64,000 bases of DNA from Arthrobacter castelli DSM 16402 (GCF_000430705.1 NZ_AUMN01000001.1:248001-312000); one strand, 5' to 3'; counted from the first letter of the stretch, positions 44,506 through 52,984 are shown. Numbers and translations: made by a program. The notes: generated by a model from the sequence alone, not told the origin.

Positions 44506-45635
44506 ACCGGTTGTCCCTGGCCGGGGTTTCGCGGGCCACGGGATCGGCGGTCTTGGAATCCCTCGATGATGCTGTCGCCGGTGCCATCGGTGTGCCGGTT
44601 GCGGTGAAGAGGGCGTGGCCGGCAAATGACGGTGAGCTCACGTTTGAAGCAACGGAGCGCAACACCGGCCGCATCCGGGCAGGGCGAGTGCACGCAGACG
44701 GGACCGTACAGGCGGGCGCATACTGCGAAGACCCGAAACTGGAAACCCTGGCAGAGGCCGCCCGCGCCGGCGACCTGCTGGTGCACAGGTACGGCCGCCG
44801 GGCAGTGATCCGCAGTACGGATCCTGAGGCGCCACAGTCCTTCATAAAAGTACTGCGCACCGGCAAATCCGCTGCCGCTGCCCGGGCACACAAGGATGCC
44901 TCGGCGCTCGCAGCCGGATCCGGCGTCGTCGTTCCCCAAGTTCTTGCCGAAGGTGCCGGAAGCATTACGCTGTCCACTGTGCCCGGCAGGGGCCTGCATT
45001 TGCTGGGGCGAGAGGTCGGGGCAGCAAGCCAAGGGCCGGATGACGACGGCGGGGCAGCCGCACGCTGGATGCAGGCCTGGCGATTTTTCCGCCGTCACTG
45101 GCCTCGGTTTGCCCGTCCCGTCGCTGGCGCAATCCCTTCCTACAGCGCCGACGACGAATGCCGCACCGTGGAAAAGTGGGCGGCACATGCCCGCGGGTTC
45201 GGGACACTGGCCGTGGGGGAGCGGCAGCTGGGGGACGCTGCCGACCGTGTGCAACAGGCGCTGCTCGCCGGCGAGGCCCAGAAGCCCGTACTGGCCCATC
45301 GGGACCTGCACGACCAGCAGATCCTGTTCGACCCGAAGCAGCGCTCGCTGGGGCTGATCGACTGTGACACCCTCGCGCCGGCCGAGCCGGCGCTGGACCT
45401 GGCGAATCTGGCCGTGCACCTGGAATTCCGCTGCTACCAAGGCCTGCTCCATCCCGCCGCGGCTGCTGCGGCGAAAGCAGAGGTGCGCCGCACAGCTGAT
45501 CAGTTGGGCGTGGAGCCGGAGCGAACCCAAGCCTATTCGATGGCAACGGCACTGAGGCTGGCGTGCGTGTACTCGTTCCGGCCTCCGTATCGTCGGCTTG
45601 CCGAAGACTGGTTCCGCGGCAGGTTTCCGTCTTAA
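44502..45635 (+). CDS. Aminoglycoside phosphotransferase-fold kinase, second of two
   Basis: A 377-residue protein with the same fold as its neighbour but little direct similarity. The catalytic loop is HRDLHDQQILFD near residue 266 and the metal site GLIDCDTLAPAEPALDLANL. The ATP-anchoring FIKVLRTGK lies near residue 115. Again Gln replaces the usual Asn. It starts at GTG 44502, overlapping the preceding stop by 4 nt, and ends at TAA 45633-45635, sharing TTAA with the convergent ugd stop. Two such proteins side by side may act on successive steps or form a heterodimer. Confidence 0.82.
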   Translation: MNRLSLAGVSRATGSAVLESLDDAVAGAIGVPVAVKRAWPANDGELTFEATERNTGRIRAGRVHADGTVQAGAYCEDPKLETLAEAARAGDLLVHRYGRRAVIRSTDPEAPQSFIKVLRTGKSAAAARAHKDASALAAGSGVVVPQVLAEGAGSITLSTVPGRGLHLLGREVGAASQGPDDDGGAAARWMQAWRFFRRHWPRFARPVAGAIPSYSADDECRTVEKWAAHARGFGTLAVGERQLGDAADRVQQALLAGEAQKPVLAHRDLHDQQILFDPKQRSLGLIDCDTLAPAEPALDLANLAVHLEFRCYQGLLHPAAAAAAKAEVRRTADQLGVEPERTQAYSMATALRLACVYSFRPPYRRLAEDWFRGRFPS

Positions 45636-47053
45636 GCCGGCGCCGGTACGGCGGCAGGCAGCTCGGGACGGCCGAGTGCGCGATACGTCCAACCCGCCGC
45701 ACGCCACGCTTCACCGTCGAGGCAATTGCGGCCATCGACGACCTCGGTGCGGGCGACCTGGCCGGACAGCCAGGCAGGGTCGAGTGAACGGTACTGCTGC
45801 CACTCGGTCAGCACCAGCACGACGTCGGCGTCCTCGACTGCCTCGGCAGTGGTTTCGGCGTAGTTCAGTTCCGGGAACCGCTGTGCCGCGTTGGCTGTCG
45901 CTTCCGGATCGGTAGCGGTCACCGCGGCTCCCTGCAGCTGCAATTGGGCGGCAACGTTGAGCGCGGGCGAATCCCGGACGTCGTCGGAATCAGGCTTGAA
46001 TGCCAGCCCGAGTACCGCAACCCGCTTCCCCAGCAGAGATCCGCCGCAGGCCTGGCGGGTCAGGTCCACCATGCGGGCGCGGCGGCGCATGTTGATCGAA
46101 TCGACCTCACGCAGGAAGGTCAATGCTTGTTCGGCGCCGAGTTCGTCGGCACGTGCCATGAAGGCACGAATGTCCTTTGGCAGGCACCCGCCGCCGAAGC
46201 CCAGCCCGGCATTGAGGAATTTGCGCCCGATACGGTCGTCGTATCCGATGGCGTCGGAGAGCATGGAGACGTCGGCACCGGCCGCTTCGCAGACTTCGGA
46301 CATCGCGTTGATGAAGGAGATCTTGGTGGCCAGGAAGGCGTTCGCGGAGACCTTGACGAGCTCGGCAGTCTCGTAATCCATCACCAGCCGGGGGCAGCCG
46401 TTCGCGAGGGCATGCTGATACACCGCGTCCAGCATGCTTTGGGCATTTTCGCGTGTGCCGTTGGCCGATGTGCCGGCCTGGGCTGTTTGGCCGGCCCGGG
46501 CTGCGTGGCCGGCCTGGTCGCTCCAGCCGACCCGGTCGTCGTCGGGCAAGCCGTAGACCAGCCTGTTCGGGATGAGAGTGTCCTGGACCGCGAAGCCTTC
46601 GCGCAGGAATTCCGGGTTCCAGACGAGTGTCGCTTCCGGACAGCGGCGGGATATCGTTGCAGCGATCTGCCGGGCAGTACCCACCGGAACGGTGGATTTT
46701 CCCACCACGAGATCACCGGGGGCCAAATAGGGGACCAGGGCATCAACGGCCTGATGGACATAGCTCAGGTCGGCCGCGTGCTGGTTGAATTGTTGCGGCG
46801 TGCCGACAGCGATGAAATGAACCCTCGCTGCCGCAGTTGCGCTGATGTCGGTGGAGTAGGTCAGCCGGCCCGCAGCTGTCTGAGTTTCCAGCAGCTCGGG
46901 TAACCGGGGTTCAAAGAATGGTGGCAAGGCGTTGCTCAGCGCCTCCACCTTGTCGCGGTCCACATCGATGCCGACAACATCATGCCCGAGGCTTGCCATG
47001 CATGCCGAATGAACTGCGCCCAAGTACCCGCAGCCGATCACTGAAATACGCAT
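45632..47053 (-). CDS. ugd: UDP-glucose 6-dehydrogenase
   Basis: It oxidises UDP-glucose to UDP-glucuronate with two NAD+. The protein is 473 aa. The NAD motif is GCGYLGAVH near residue 8, the catalytic Cys is about C290 (GFGGGCLPKDIRAF), and the C-terminal UDP-binding domain begins at GLAFKPDSDDVRDSP. Residues about 174-204 form an Ala/Gly-rich insert (AGHAARAGQTAQAG) not expected in the family. The ATG at 47053 has AGAAGGG upstream. It converges on the glycosyltransferase operon and overlaps its last gene by 4 nt, and it may supply UDP-GlcA to those enzymes. Confidence 0.94.
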   Translation of the reverse strand: MRISVIGCGYLGAVHSACMASLGHDVVGIDVDRDKVEALSNALPPFFEPRLPELLETQTAAGRLTYSTDISATAAARVHFIAVGTPQQFNQHAADLSYVHQAVDALVPYLAPGDLVVGKSTVPVGTARQIAATISRRCPEATLVWNPEFLREGFAVQDTLIPNRLVYGLPDDDRVGWSDQAGHAARAGQTAQAGTSANGTRENAQSMLDAVYQHALANGCPRLVMDYETAELVKVSANAFLATKISFINAMSEVCEAAGADVSMLSDAIGYDDRIGRKFLNAGLGFGGGCLPKDIRAFMARADELGAEQALTFLREVDSINMRRRARMVDLTRQACGGSLLGKRVAVLGLAFKPDSDDVRDSPALNVAAQLQLQGAAVTATDPEATANAAQRFPELNYAETTAEAVEDADVVLVLTEWQQYRSLDPAWLSGQVARTEVVDGRNCLDGEAWRAAGWTYRALGRPELPAAVPAPA

Positions 47054-47198
47054 AGTCCCACACCCTTCTGTTCACGCGCCGACCGCAGGAGTTGACCGGA
47101 AGATCATGGCACCAATGGCCGCATCATGGTGCCACGCTAGGCCGTTTGCATGAGTGGACGGTGAAACGATCATGAGAGCCGCGTGAGAATCGCCGACC

Positions 47199-47240
47199 CC
47201 GGTGGTCGACTAAGGCGCTCCGCGCCGCTCGGAGACCCGC
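47199..47240. repeat. Diverged copy of the 40-nt dispersed element
   Basis: CCGGTGGTCGACTAAGGCGCT and a downstream CTCGGAGACC pair match the element at 6900-6985 with several changes. GCTCGGAGACCCGCC is itself partly doubled. It provides the stop and last codons of the YjbR-like gene on the minus strand. Confidence 0.7.
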
Positions 47241-47548
47241 CGCTCGGAGACCCCGCCGGCGATGCGGTGCGACTCTTCGAGCAGCTCGCCCAGCTCATCG
47301 TCGGGTACCGAATCGAGCCGGACCAGCACGAGTTGTCCGGATCGTTCGTGGTGCGGCGTCCAATAGTAGATTTCAGGTGCCGTGGCGGCGAGGGACTCAC
47401 GTTCGTCGGTCTTCACGGTGAGCACCCCCGGTTCCCAAATACGCGCCATCAACGTTCGGGCAAACCATGCCGGCTGGCCCCAGCTGGGGCGCTCCGTCAC
47501 TCCCGGCAGTGCGAGGCAGATGCGGCGTACGTCGTCTTCAGAGGCCAT
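47210..47548 (-). CDS. MmcQ/YjbR-family protein
   Basis: A 112-residue protein of the MmcQ/YjbR family (CyaY-like fold, sometimes annotated DNA-binding): MASEDDVRRICLALPGVTERPSWGQPAWF, then VLTVKTDERESL and YYWTPHH. The last 15 residues (RRVSERRGAP) come from the dispersed element at 47199-47240, which has replaced the original C-terminus or stop. No function is firmly known. It lies 156 nt downstream of the ugd start on the same strand. Confidence 0.85.
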   Translation of the reverse strand: MASEDDVRRICLALPGVTERPSWGQPAWFARTLMARIWEPGVLTVKTDERESLAATAPEIYYWTPHHERSGQLVLVRLDSVPDDELGELLEESHRIAGGVSERRVSERRGAP

Positions 47549-47560
47549 GGTCGCGGCGGG

Positions 47561-48019
47561 TCATGGAAGGAGCTTCACGGGAGCTGCCCCGGCCGCTTCC
47601 AGCGGGTGCGGCTGTTCGGCGGTTCCGTCCGGGATCGGTGCGCCATGGGGCGCCGGTTCGCCGCCGAGGGCTGACGGGCTCCGCTGGAAGAACGCGAGGC
47701 GGGCGGCGTCGGAATTATGCAGCACCCGGACCGCCGGACATTCCGGCAACACGGCTGGTGTCTCGATCTGGGCGGCGTCTTCGGGACGGTGCGGCTCTTC
47801 GGCGCACAGGAACCGCAGCCGCTCCAGGGCGGAATCGTCAATATGCCGGGCCTTGCGCAGGTTCACCACCACGCGCATTCCACCGGAGAGTGACCGGGCG
47901 CGGCGGATGACCGGCAACAGCGCCGAACAACCCGGACGAGTGAGGCACCCACGGACTTCAATCGCAGCGCAATTGAGATCGGTGTTGAAACGTACGAGTA
48001 CGCGAAGCTTATGTTCCAC
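47561..48019 (-). CDS. STAS-like protein of unknown function
   Basis: GTG 48019 has GGAG about 6 nt upstream and gives a 152-residue protein; a GTG at 48043 is the longer alternative. Residues 5-75 (AAIEVRGCLTRPGCSALLPVI, then MRVVVNLRKARHIDDSALERL) have the strand-helix pattern and Asp/Ser site of STAS domains such as anti-sigma factor antagonists. The following 75 residues are Pro/Ala-rich. A role in regulated protein-protein binding is a guess. It lies just downstream of the long murA promoter region, facing away from murA. Confidence 0.6.
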   Translation of the reverse strand: MEHKLRVLVRFNTDLNCAAIEVRGCLTRPGCSALLPVIRRARSLSGGMRVVVNLRKARHIDDSALERLRFLCAEEPHRPEDAAQIETPAVLPECPAVRVLHNSDAARLAFFQRSPSALGGEPAPHGAPIPDGTAEQPHPLEAAGAAPVKLLP

Positions 48020-48332
48020 GAAACACTCCGGGCGGTAGTACACGGGCAGGCGGCTGCTTCACCCTTGTCTGAGACATTACCCACACCGTTTTGTTACTGT
48101 CGAGTACTTTACGACGATGGTCCGCACCATCCATCACATCCGCCCCGCCCGTCACAACGCCGGCACAATTTCATCGCACGGGCCCGCTGCCTTGCGGAGC
48201 GGCCGAAAGCGGATCAGGCCAAATTGGCCGGGGACACGGGCGGCTATATTTCATCTCTGATGTGCCCAACTCTTACACTTAGTAAAGCCTTTGTAGTTGC
48301 CAGAGGTGTTTTCGTCAGAGTTAAGGGTATCC
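48020..48332. other. Intergenic region upstream of murA
   Basis: This 313-nt divergent region separates the STAS-like gene from murA. I see no gene. TATATT (48245-48250) and TACACT (48274-48279) are candidate -10 boxes for murA, with a weak TTGGCC 15 nt before the first. An AAGGG (near 48323-48327) serves as the ribosome site for ATG 48333. Confidence 0.45.
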
Positions 48333-49655
48333 ATGAGTAGTGTATTGACCGTTCGAGGCGGAGTACCGCTGGCCGGCCGCATTGAAGTTCGAGGAGCCAA
48401 GAATCTGGTTCCAAAAGCCATGGTCGCGGCGTTGCTCGGGTCCGAGCCGTCATACCTTCGCAGCGTCCCTGAGATTAAAGACGTCGACGTCGTCACGAAC
48501 CTGTTGAAGCTTCACGGCGTGGACGTGGCGAAGGAGCCGGAGACCGGCGACCTTCGGCTGGACCCGGTGAACGCGAAGACGGCCAGTACGGTCGACATTG
48601 ATGCCCACGCCGGCGATTCCCGGATCCCGATTCTCTTCTGCGGCCCGCTGATCCACAGCATCGGCGAGGCGTTTATCCCTGACCTGGGCGGTTGCAAAAT
48701 CGGCGATCGGCCCATTGACTACCATCTGGATGTGCTGCGCCAGTTCGGCGCCGTCGTCGAAAAGAAGCAGACCGGAATCCATATCTCCGCGCCCAAGGGC
48801 CTCAAGGGAGCCAAGCTCTCGCTGCCGTACCCTTCGGTCGGCGCCACCGAGCAGGTGCTGCTCACCGCCGTCCGCGCCGAGGGCAATACCGAATTGCGCG
48901 GGGCGGCGACGGAGCCGGAAATCATCGACCTGATCGCCGTGCTGCAGAAGATGGGTGCGCTGATCACGGTGCAGACCGACCGCACCATCCGGATTGAGGG
49001 GGTCAGCGAGCTGTCCGGCTACACCCATCGTGCGCTGCCGGACCGTATCGAGGCTGCCTCCTGGGCATCGGCCGCGCTGGTCACCCGCGGGGATATCTAT
49101 GTCCAGGGCGCCAAGCAGACAGACATGATGACCTTCCTGAATACCTACAAGAAGGTCGGTGGCGCGTTCGATATCAGCGACGACGGTATCCGGTTCTATC
49201 ACCCGGGCGGCAAGCTCTCCCCGCTGGTGCTGGAGACCGACGTCCACCCCGGCTTCATGACTGACTGGCAGCAGCCGTTGGTGGTGGCGCTGACCCAGGC
49301 CCAGGGCGTGTCGATCGTGCACGAGACGGTATACGAAAATCGATTCGGCTTTACCGACGCACTGGTGCGGATGGGCGCGAACATCCAGGTGCACCGCGAA
49401 TGCCTCGGCTCGGGCCAGTGCCGCTTCGGGCAGCGGAATTTCCTGCACTCGGCTGTCATTTCCGGGCCGGCGCAACTGTCAGGCTCAGACATTGACATTC
49501 CGGACCTGCGCGGGGGGTTCAGCCATCTGATTGCGGCTCTGGCTGCTACCGGCACCTCAACCGTTACAGGCATCGACGTCATCAACCGGGGGTATGAACG
49601 CTTCACCCAGAAGCTTGAGGCTTTGGGAGCGGACTTCGACATGACCAGCCGCTGA
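48333..49655 (+). CDS. murA: UDP-N-acetylglucosamine 1-carboxyvinyltransferase
   Basis: MurA transfers enolpyruvate from PEP to UDP-GlcNAc, the first committed step of peptidoglycan synthesis. The protein is 440 aa. The catalytic cysteine is C121 in LGGCKIGDRPIDYH, so the enzyme should be fosfomycin-sensitive in principle. Other motifs are RGAKNLVPKAM and the C-terminal LRGGFSHLIAALAA. ATG 48333 follows AAGGG, and a longer frame to 48297 is less likely. It leads the block murA-plsC-gpsA-ddl, linked in that order in many Actinobacteria. Confidence 0.96.
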   Translation: MSSVLTVRGGVPLAGRIEVRGAKNLVPKAMVAALLGSEPSYLRSVPEIKDVDVVTNLLKLHGVDVAKEPETGDLRLDPVNAKTASTVDIDAHAGDSRIPILFCGPLIHSIGEAFIPDLGGCKIGDRPIDYHLDVLRQFGAVVEKKQTGIHISAPKGLKGAKLSLPYPSVGATEQVLLTAVRAEGNTELRGAATEPEIIDLIAVLQKMGALITVQTDRTIRIEGVSELSGYTHRALPDRIEAASWASAALVTRGDIYVQGAKQTDMMTFLNTYKKVGGAFDISDDGIRFYHPGGKLSPLVLETDVHPGFMTDWQQPLVVALTQAQGVSIVHETVYENRFGFTDALVRMGANIQVHRECLGSGQCRFGQRNFLHSAVISGPAQLSGSDIDIPDLRGGFSHLIAALAATGTSTVTGIDVINRGYERFTQKLEALGADFDMTSR

Positions 49656-49668
49656 GGGCCGGACCTGA

Positions 49669-50490
49669 ATGACACCCAAGATCCGCAATACCTTCCGGGT
49701 GCTGGCGTTTGTGCTGCGGCCGCTGATGAACCTGCTGCTGGCGAAGAAGTGGTCCGGCGCTGAGAACCTGCCCGACTCGGGTTTCATCGTGTGTCCCAAC
49801 CACGTGACCGAGATTGATCCGGTCGTCGTCGGACACTTCCTCTACAACCACGGCGTGATGCCGCACTTCCTGACCAAGGCCTCGTTGTTTAAGGTCCCGG
49901 TGTTCGGAGCCGCGCTGCGGGAATCCAGGCAGGTTCCGGTCGAACGCGGCGGCAGCGCGGCGCAGGGATCGCTGGCGGTCGCCCGCGAGGTGCTCGACGA
50001 CGGCGGCGGCATCATCATTTACCCGGAAGGCTCGCTGACCCGGGATCCGGATTACTGGCCGATGAAGGGACGCACCGGAGCTGCCCGGCTGGCCTTGGAG
50101 ACCGGTGCTCCAGTGGTTCCGGTGGTCCACTGGGGTGCGCAGGAGTTGTTCCCCCGCTACGCCAAACGGATCCACCCATTTCCCCGCAAGACCGTCAGGG
50201 TGGTGGCCGGGAAGCCGGTGGACTTATCGGCTTTCGCGGACAGGCCCTTGGACAAGGCCACGCTGGACCAAGCCACCGACGTCATCCTGGACGCCGTCAC
50301 CGCGTTGCTTGAAGACCTGCGCGGCGAATCCGCACCGCCGGAACGGTGGGATCCTAAGGCGAAGAACCAGACGGCCTATGGGCGGGTCATCAGCCGCGAA
50401 GCGGAAACGTCCAGCGCCGAAGACGCCGGTCAAGGTAGCGTGGACCCGGCGACGAAACGCGAAGGACAGGAACCAGGGAGCACTGCATGA
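49669..50490 (+). CDS. plsC: 1-acyl-sn-glycerol-3-phosphate acyltransferase
   Basis: It acylates lysophosphatidic acid to phosphatidic acid at the membrane. The protein is 273 aa with the acyltransferase HX4D motif NHVTEID (H45, D50), the FLTKASLFKVPVFG segment, and YPEGSLTRD as the substrate site. The last 45 residues are Ser/Glu/Lys-rich and hydrophilic. It starts 13 nt after murA, and its stop overlaps gpsA by 4 nt. Confidence 0.93.
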   Translation: MTPKIRNTFRVLAFVLRPLMNLLLAKKWSGAENLPDSGFIVCPNHVTEIDPVVVGHFLYNHGVMPHFLTKASLFKVPVFGAALRESRQVPVERGGSAAQGSLAVAREVLDDGGGIIIYPEGSLTRDPDYWPMKGRTGAARLALETGAPVVPVVHWGAQELFPRYAKRIHPFPRKTVRVVAGKPVDLSAFADRPLDKATLDQATDVILDAVTALLEDLRGESAPPERWDPKAKNQTAYGRVISREAETSSAEDAGQGSVDPATKREGQEPGSTA

Positions 50491-51515
50491 AGGCTGCACC
50501 ACCAACGATTGCCGTGATCGGCGCAGGTTCGTGGGGCACCACATTCGCCAAGGTGGTCGCCGACTCCGGAGCACCGGTTGATCGGCAGATCCGCATCTGG
50601 GGTCGGCGCGAAGAAATCGTGGCCGAGATCAATGAGCAGCGGACCAATTCCCAATACCTGCCTGGTATCGACCTGCCGGCAAACATCACCGCGTCCACCG
50701 ACGTTGGCGCCGTGCTCACCGGCGCTGATCTGGTGGTTCTGGCCGTGCCGGCGCAATCGCTGCGCAGCCAGCTGCCCGACTGGGCTCCGCACCTGAGCAG
50801 CACCGCCGTCGTCGTCTCCCTGATGAAGGGGCTGGAAGTCGGCACCGATGCCCGGATGAGCCAGGTGATCCAGTCGGTGCTCGGGCTCGAAAGTGAACGG
50901 ATCGCTGTCATTTCCGGCCCGAACCTGGCCAAGGAAATCGCCCGCGAGGAACCGACCGCTTCGGTGGTGGCCTGTGTCGACCACGACGTCGCCAGCTGGG
51001 CCGCGGAACTATGCACCACGACGTATTTCCGGCCCTACACGAACACCGACGTGGTCGGCGTCGAAATCGGCGGGATCGTGAAGAACATTATCGCGCTGGC
51101 TGTCGGAGTCTGCGAAGGCAAGCAGATGGGCGACAACACCAAGGCCTCAGTGATCACCCGCGGCCTGGCCGAGACCACCCGGCTGGCCATCGCACTGGGC
51201 GGGCACGCCGAAACCATGTCCGGACTGGCCGGACTGGGCGACCTGGTGGCCACCTGCTCGTCGCCGCTGTCGCGCAACCACACCGCCGGACGGCTGCTCG
51301 GTAAGGGACTGACGCTGGAGGAAGTCGCCGAGGAAATGACGCAGACTGCCGAGGGAATCAAATCCGCCCAGCCGGTGCTTGACGCCGCCCGGCAGCGCGG
51401 GATCGAAATGCCCATCACTGAAGCCCTGTGTGCGGTGCTGCAGCGCAAGATCTCCGTCGACGAGCTGGGCCCGCTGTTGCTGGCCCGGGAGCTGAAGCAT
51501 GAGAGCGTGCGATGA
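50487..51515 (+). CDS. gpsA: Glycerol-3-phosphate dehydrogenase [NAD(P)+]
   Basis: It reduces dihydroxyacetone phosphate to sn-glycerol-3-phosphate for phospholipids, so it directly precedes the plsC step biochemically. The protein is 342 aa. The dinucleotide motif GAGSWGTT is near residue 13. The catalytic Lys region GIVKNIIALAVGV and SGLAGLGDLVATC are conserved. It overlaps plsC and ddl by 4 nt each, which indicates strict co-translation. Confidence 0.96.
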   Translation: MKAAPPTIAVIGAGSWGTTFAKVVADSGAPVDRQIRIWGRREEIVAEINEQRTNSQYLPGIDLPANITASTDVGAVLTGADLVVLAVPAQSLRSQLPDWAPHLSSTAVVVSLMKGLEVGTDARMSQVIQSVLGLESERIAVISGPNLAKEIAREEPTASVVACVDHDVASWAAELCTTTYFRPYTNTDVVGVEIGGIVKNIIALAVGVCEGKQMGDNTKASVITRGLAETTRLAIALGGHAETMSGLAGLGDLVATCSSPLSRNHTAGRLLGKGLTLEEVAEEMTQTAEGIKSAQPVLDAARQRGIEMPITEALCAVLQRKISVDELGPLLLARELKHESVR

Positions 51516-52642
51516 GCGCCGCTGAAAACGGGCATAAACCGCGGGTCGCGATCCTCTTCGGCGGCCGGTCCTCCGAGCACGCCGTCAGCTGCGTCACCGC
51601 CGCCGGCGTGCTGGAATACATCGACAGGGATAAGTACGACGTCGTCCCGATCGGCATCGCCAAGAACGGCCAATGGTCGCTGGTCGCCGACGACCCCGCC
51701 CAGTGGTCGCTGACCTCGCAGACGCTGCCCGAAGTGACCGCGTCGGTCGAATCGCTGACCGTCGGACACAGCCTCGACGACCGCAGCCTCGTCGCCGTCG
51801 CGCCGGAACAGATGCCGCGGCACCTGGGGGAGATCGACGTCGTGCTTCCTCTGCTGCATGGGCCCTTCGGCGAGGATGGCACTATCCAGGGGCTGTTCGA
51901 ACTGGCCGACATCCGGTACGTCGGCGCCGGAGTGCTGGCTTCGGCCGTGTCCATGGACAAGCACTTCATGAAGGTGATTTTCGCGTCCGCCGGCCTGAGC
52001 GTCGGGCCGTACGAAGTCATCACGGACAGGCAATGGAGCCGGAGCCGGGACGCCTCGCTGGAACGGGCCGCGTCGCTGGGATTTCCGGTGTTCGTCAAGC
52101 CCGCGCGCGCCGGATCATCGGTAGGCATCAGCAAAGTGTCCGACGCCGGCGGGCTGGCTGCCGCGGTCGAGGCGGCCCGGGAACACGACCCCAAAGTGCT
52201 GATCGAAGGAGCCGTCACAGGCCGGGAAATCGAGTGCGCCGTGCTGGGCGGCCGTGACGGGGGCGAATCCAGGGCCAGCATGCCGGGCGAGATCGTCGTC
52301 GCCCGCGACGGTGAGCACGAGTTCTACGACTTCGAGGCGAAGTACGTGGACGACACCGCAGCGCAGCTGTCGTGTCCTGCCGATTTGCCCGGCGACATCA
52401 CCGAACAGATCCGCTCCCAGGCCGTGCAGGCGTTCGACGCAGTCGAGGCGGAGGGCCTCTCCCGGGTGGACTTCTTCTACACCGGCGACGGCAACGTGGT
52501 GATTAACGAGATCAACACCATGCCCGGGTTCACTCCGAACTCGATGTACCCGCAGATGTGGGCGAAATCCGGGGTCGGCTACACGGAACTGATCGACGAG
52601 TTGATCCACCTCGCCCTGACCCGCCGCACCGGCCTGCGGTAG
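51512..52642 (+). CDS. ddl: D-alanine-D-alanine ligase
   Basis: It joins two D-Ala with ATP for the peptidoglycan stem peptide. The 376-residue ATP-grasp enzyme shows LFGGRSSEHAVSCVTAAG, the LHGPFGEDG active-site loop, MDKHFMK, and the C-terminal INEINTMPGFT. It overlaps gpsA (ATGA). In relatives the next gene is usually DUF3515/thiL; here the block ends and an unrelated TetR/efflux pair follows after a 342-nt gap. Confidence 0.96.
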   Translation: MSAAENGHKPRVAILFGGRSSEHAVSCVTAAGVLEYIDRDKYDVVPIGIAKNGQWSLVADDPAQWSLTSQTLPEVTASVESLTVGHSLDDRSLVAVAPEQMPRHLGEIDVVLPLLHGPFGEDGTIQGLFELADIRYVGAGVLASAVSMDKHFMKVIFASAGLSVGPYEVITDRQWSRSRDASLERAASLGFPVFVKPARAGSSVGISKVSDAGGLAAAVEAAREHDPKVLIEGAVTGREIECAVLGGRDGGESRASMPGEIVVARDGEHEFYDFEAKYVDDTAAQLSCPADLPGDITEQIRSQAVQAFDAVEAEGLSRVDFFYTGDGNVVINEINTMPGFTPNSMYPQMWAKSGVGYTELIDELIHLALTRRTGLR

Positions 52643-52799
52643 CGGAGTCCCCCGGCGGTCCCGAACCGATCCGGGACCGGCCGCACCCCGCCGACGTAGG
52701 TAGTTACCCGCGAGTCAGCGGGTTGCAACGGGCTACCTCGAGGCGCAGGGGCTACTTCGGCGGGCAGGGGCGACGCCGTCGTCGTGCGTGGGTACCGGG

Positions 52800-52882
52800 C
52801 CCGGACGGGTGGCAGCCCCGTGGTCCCAGGTCCGGACGGGGCGGCCCCGGAGCTCCGGAGGCCCGGACGGGTGGCAGCCCCG
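52800..52882. repeat. Direct repeats between ddl and the TetR gene
   Basis: A 21-nt sequence (CCCGGACGGGTGGCAGCCCC plus G) is identical at 52800-52820 and 52862-52882, 62 nt apart, with a partial third copy (TCCGGACGGGGCGGCCCC) from 52831. The surrounding 52643-52930 is very G+C rich and holds no gene that I can support. A frame running through it toward TetR is an artefact of composition. Confidence 0.65.
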
Positions 52883-52934
52883 CAGCCCCGCAGGCCCGGC
52901 CGGGCACCCGAACCCACACGTGATTTTGCCGACA

Positions 52935-52978
52935 TTGCACTCCTGCAACTTTGCACTCGTGCAGAAATTTGGCAGAAT
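52935..52978 (+). promoter_or_regulatory. Promoter and tandem operator palindromes of the TetR-efflux operon
   Basis: TTGCAC (52951-52956) and CAGAAT (52973-52978), 16 nt apart, form a promoter whose start would fall at the GTG 52985, giving a leaderless transcript. Two small palindromes overlap it: TTGCA-ctcc-TGCAA (52935-52948) and TGCAC-tc-GTGCA (52952-52963). They are the natural site for self-repression by the TetR product. Confidence 0.6.
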
Positions 52979-52984
52979 AGTTGC

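Noticed and set aside
52784-52984. N-terminal extension of the TetR protein
   Set aside because: It runs through direct-repeat DNA and over the promoter; GTG 52985 matches the family N-terminus.
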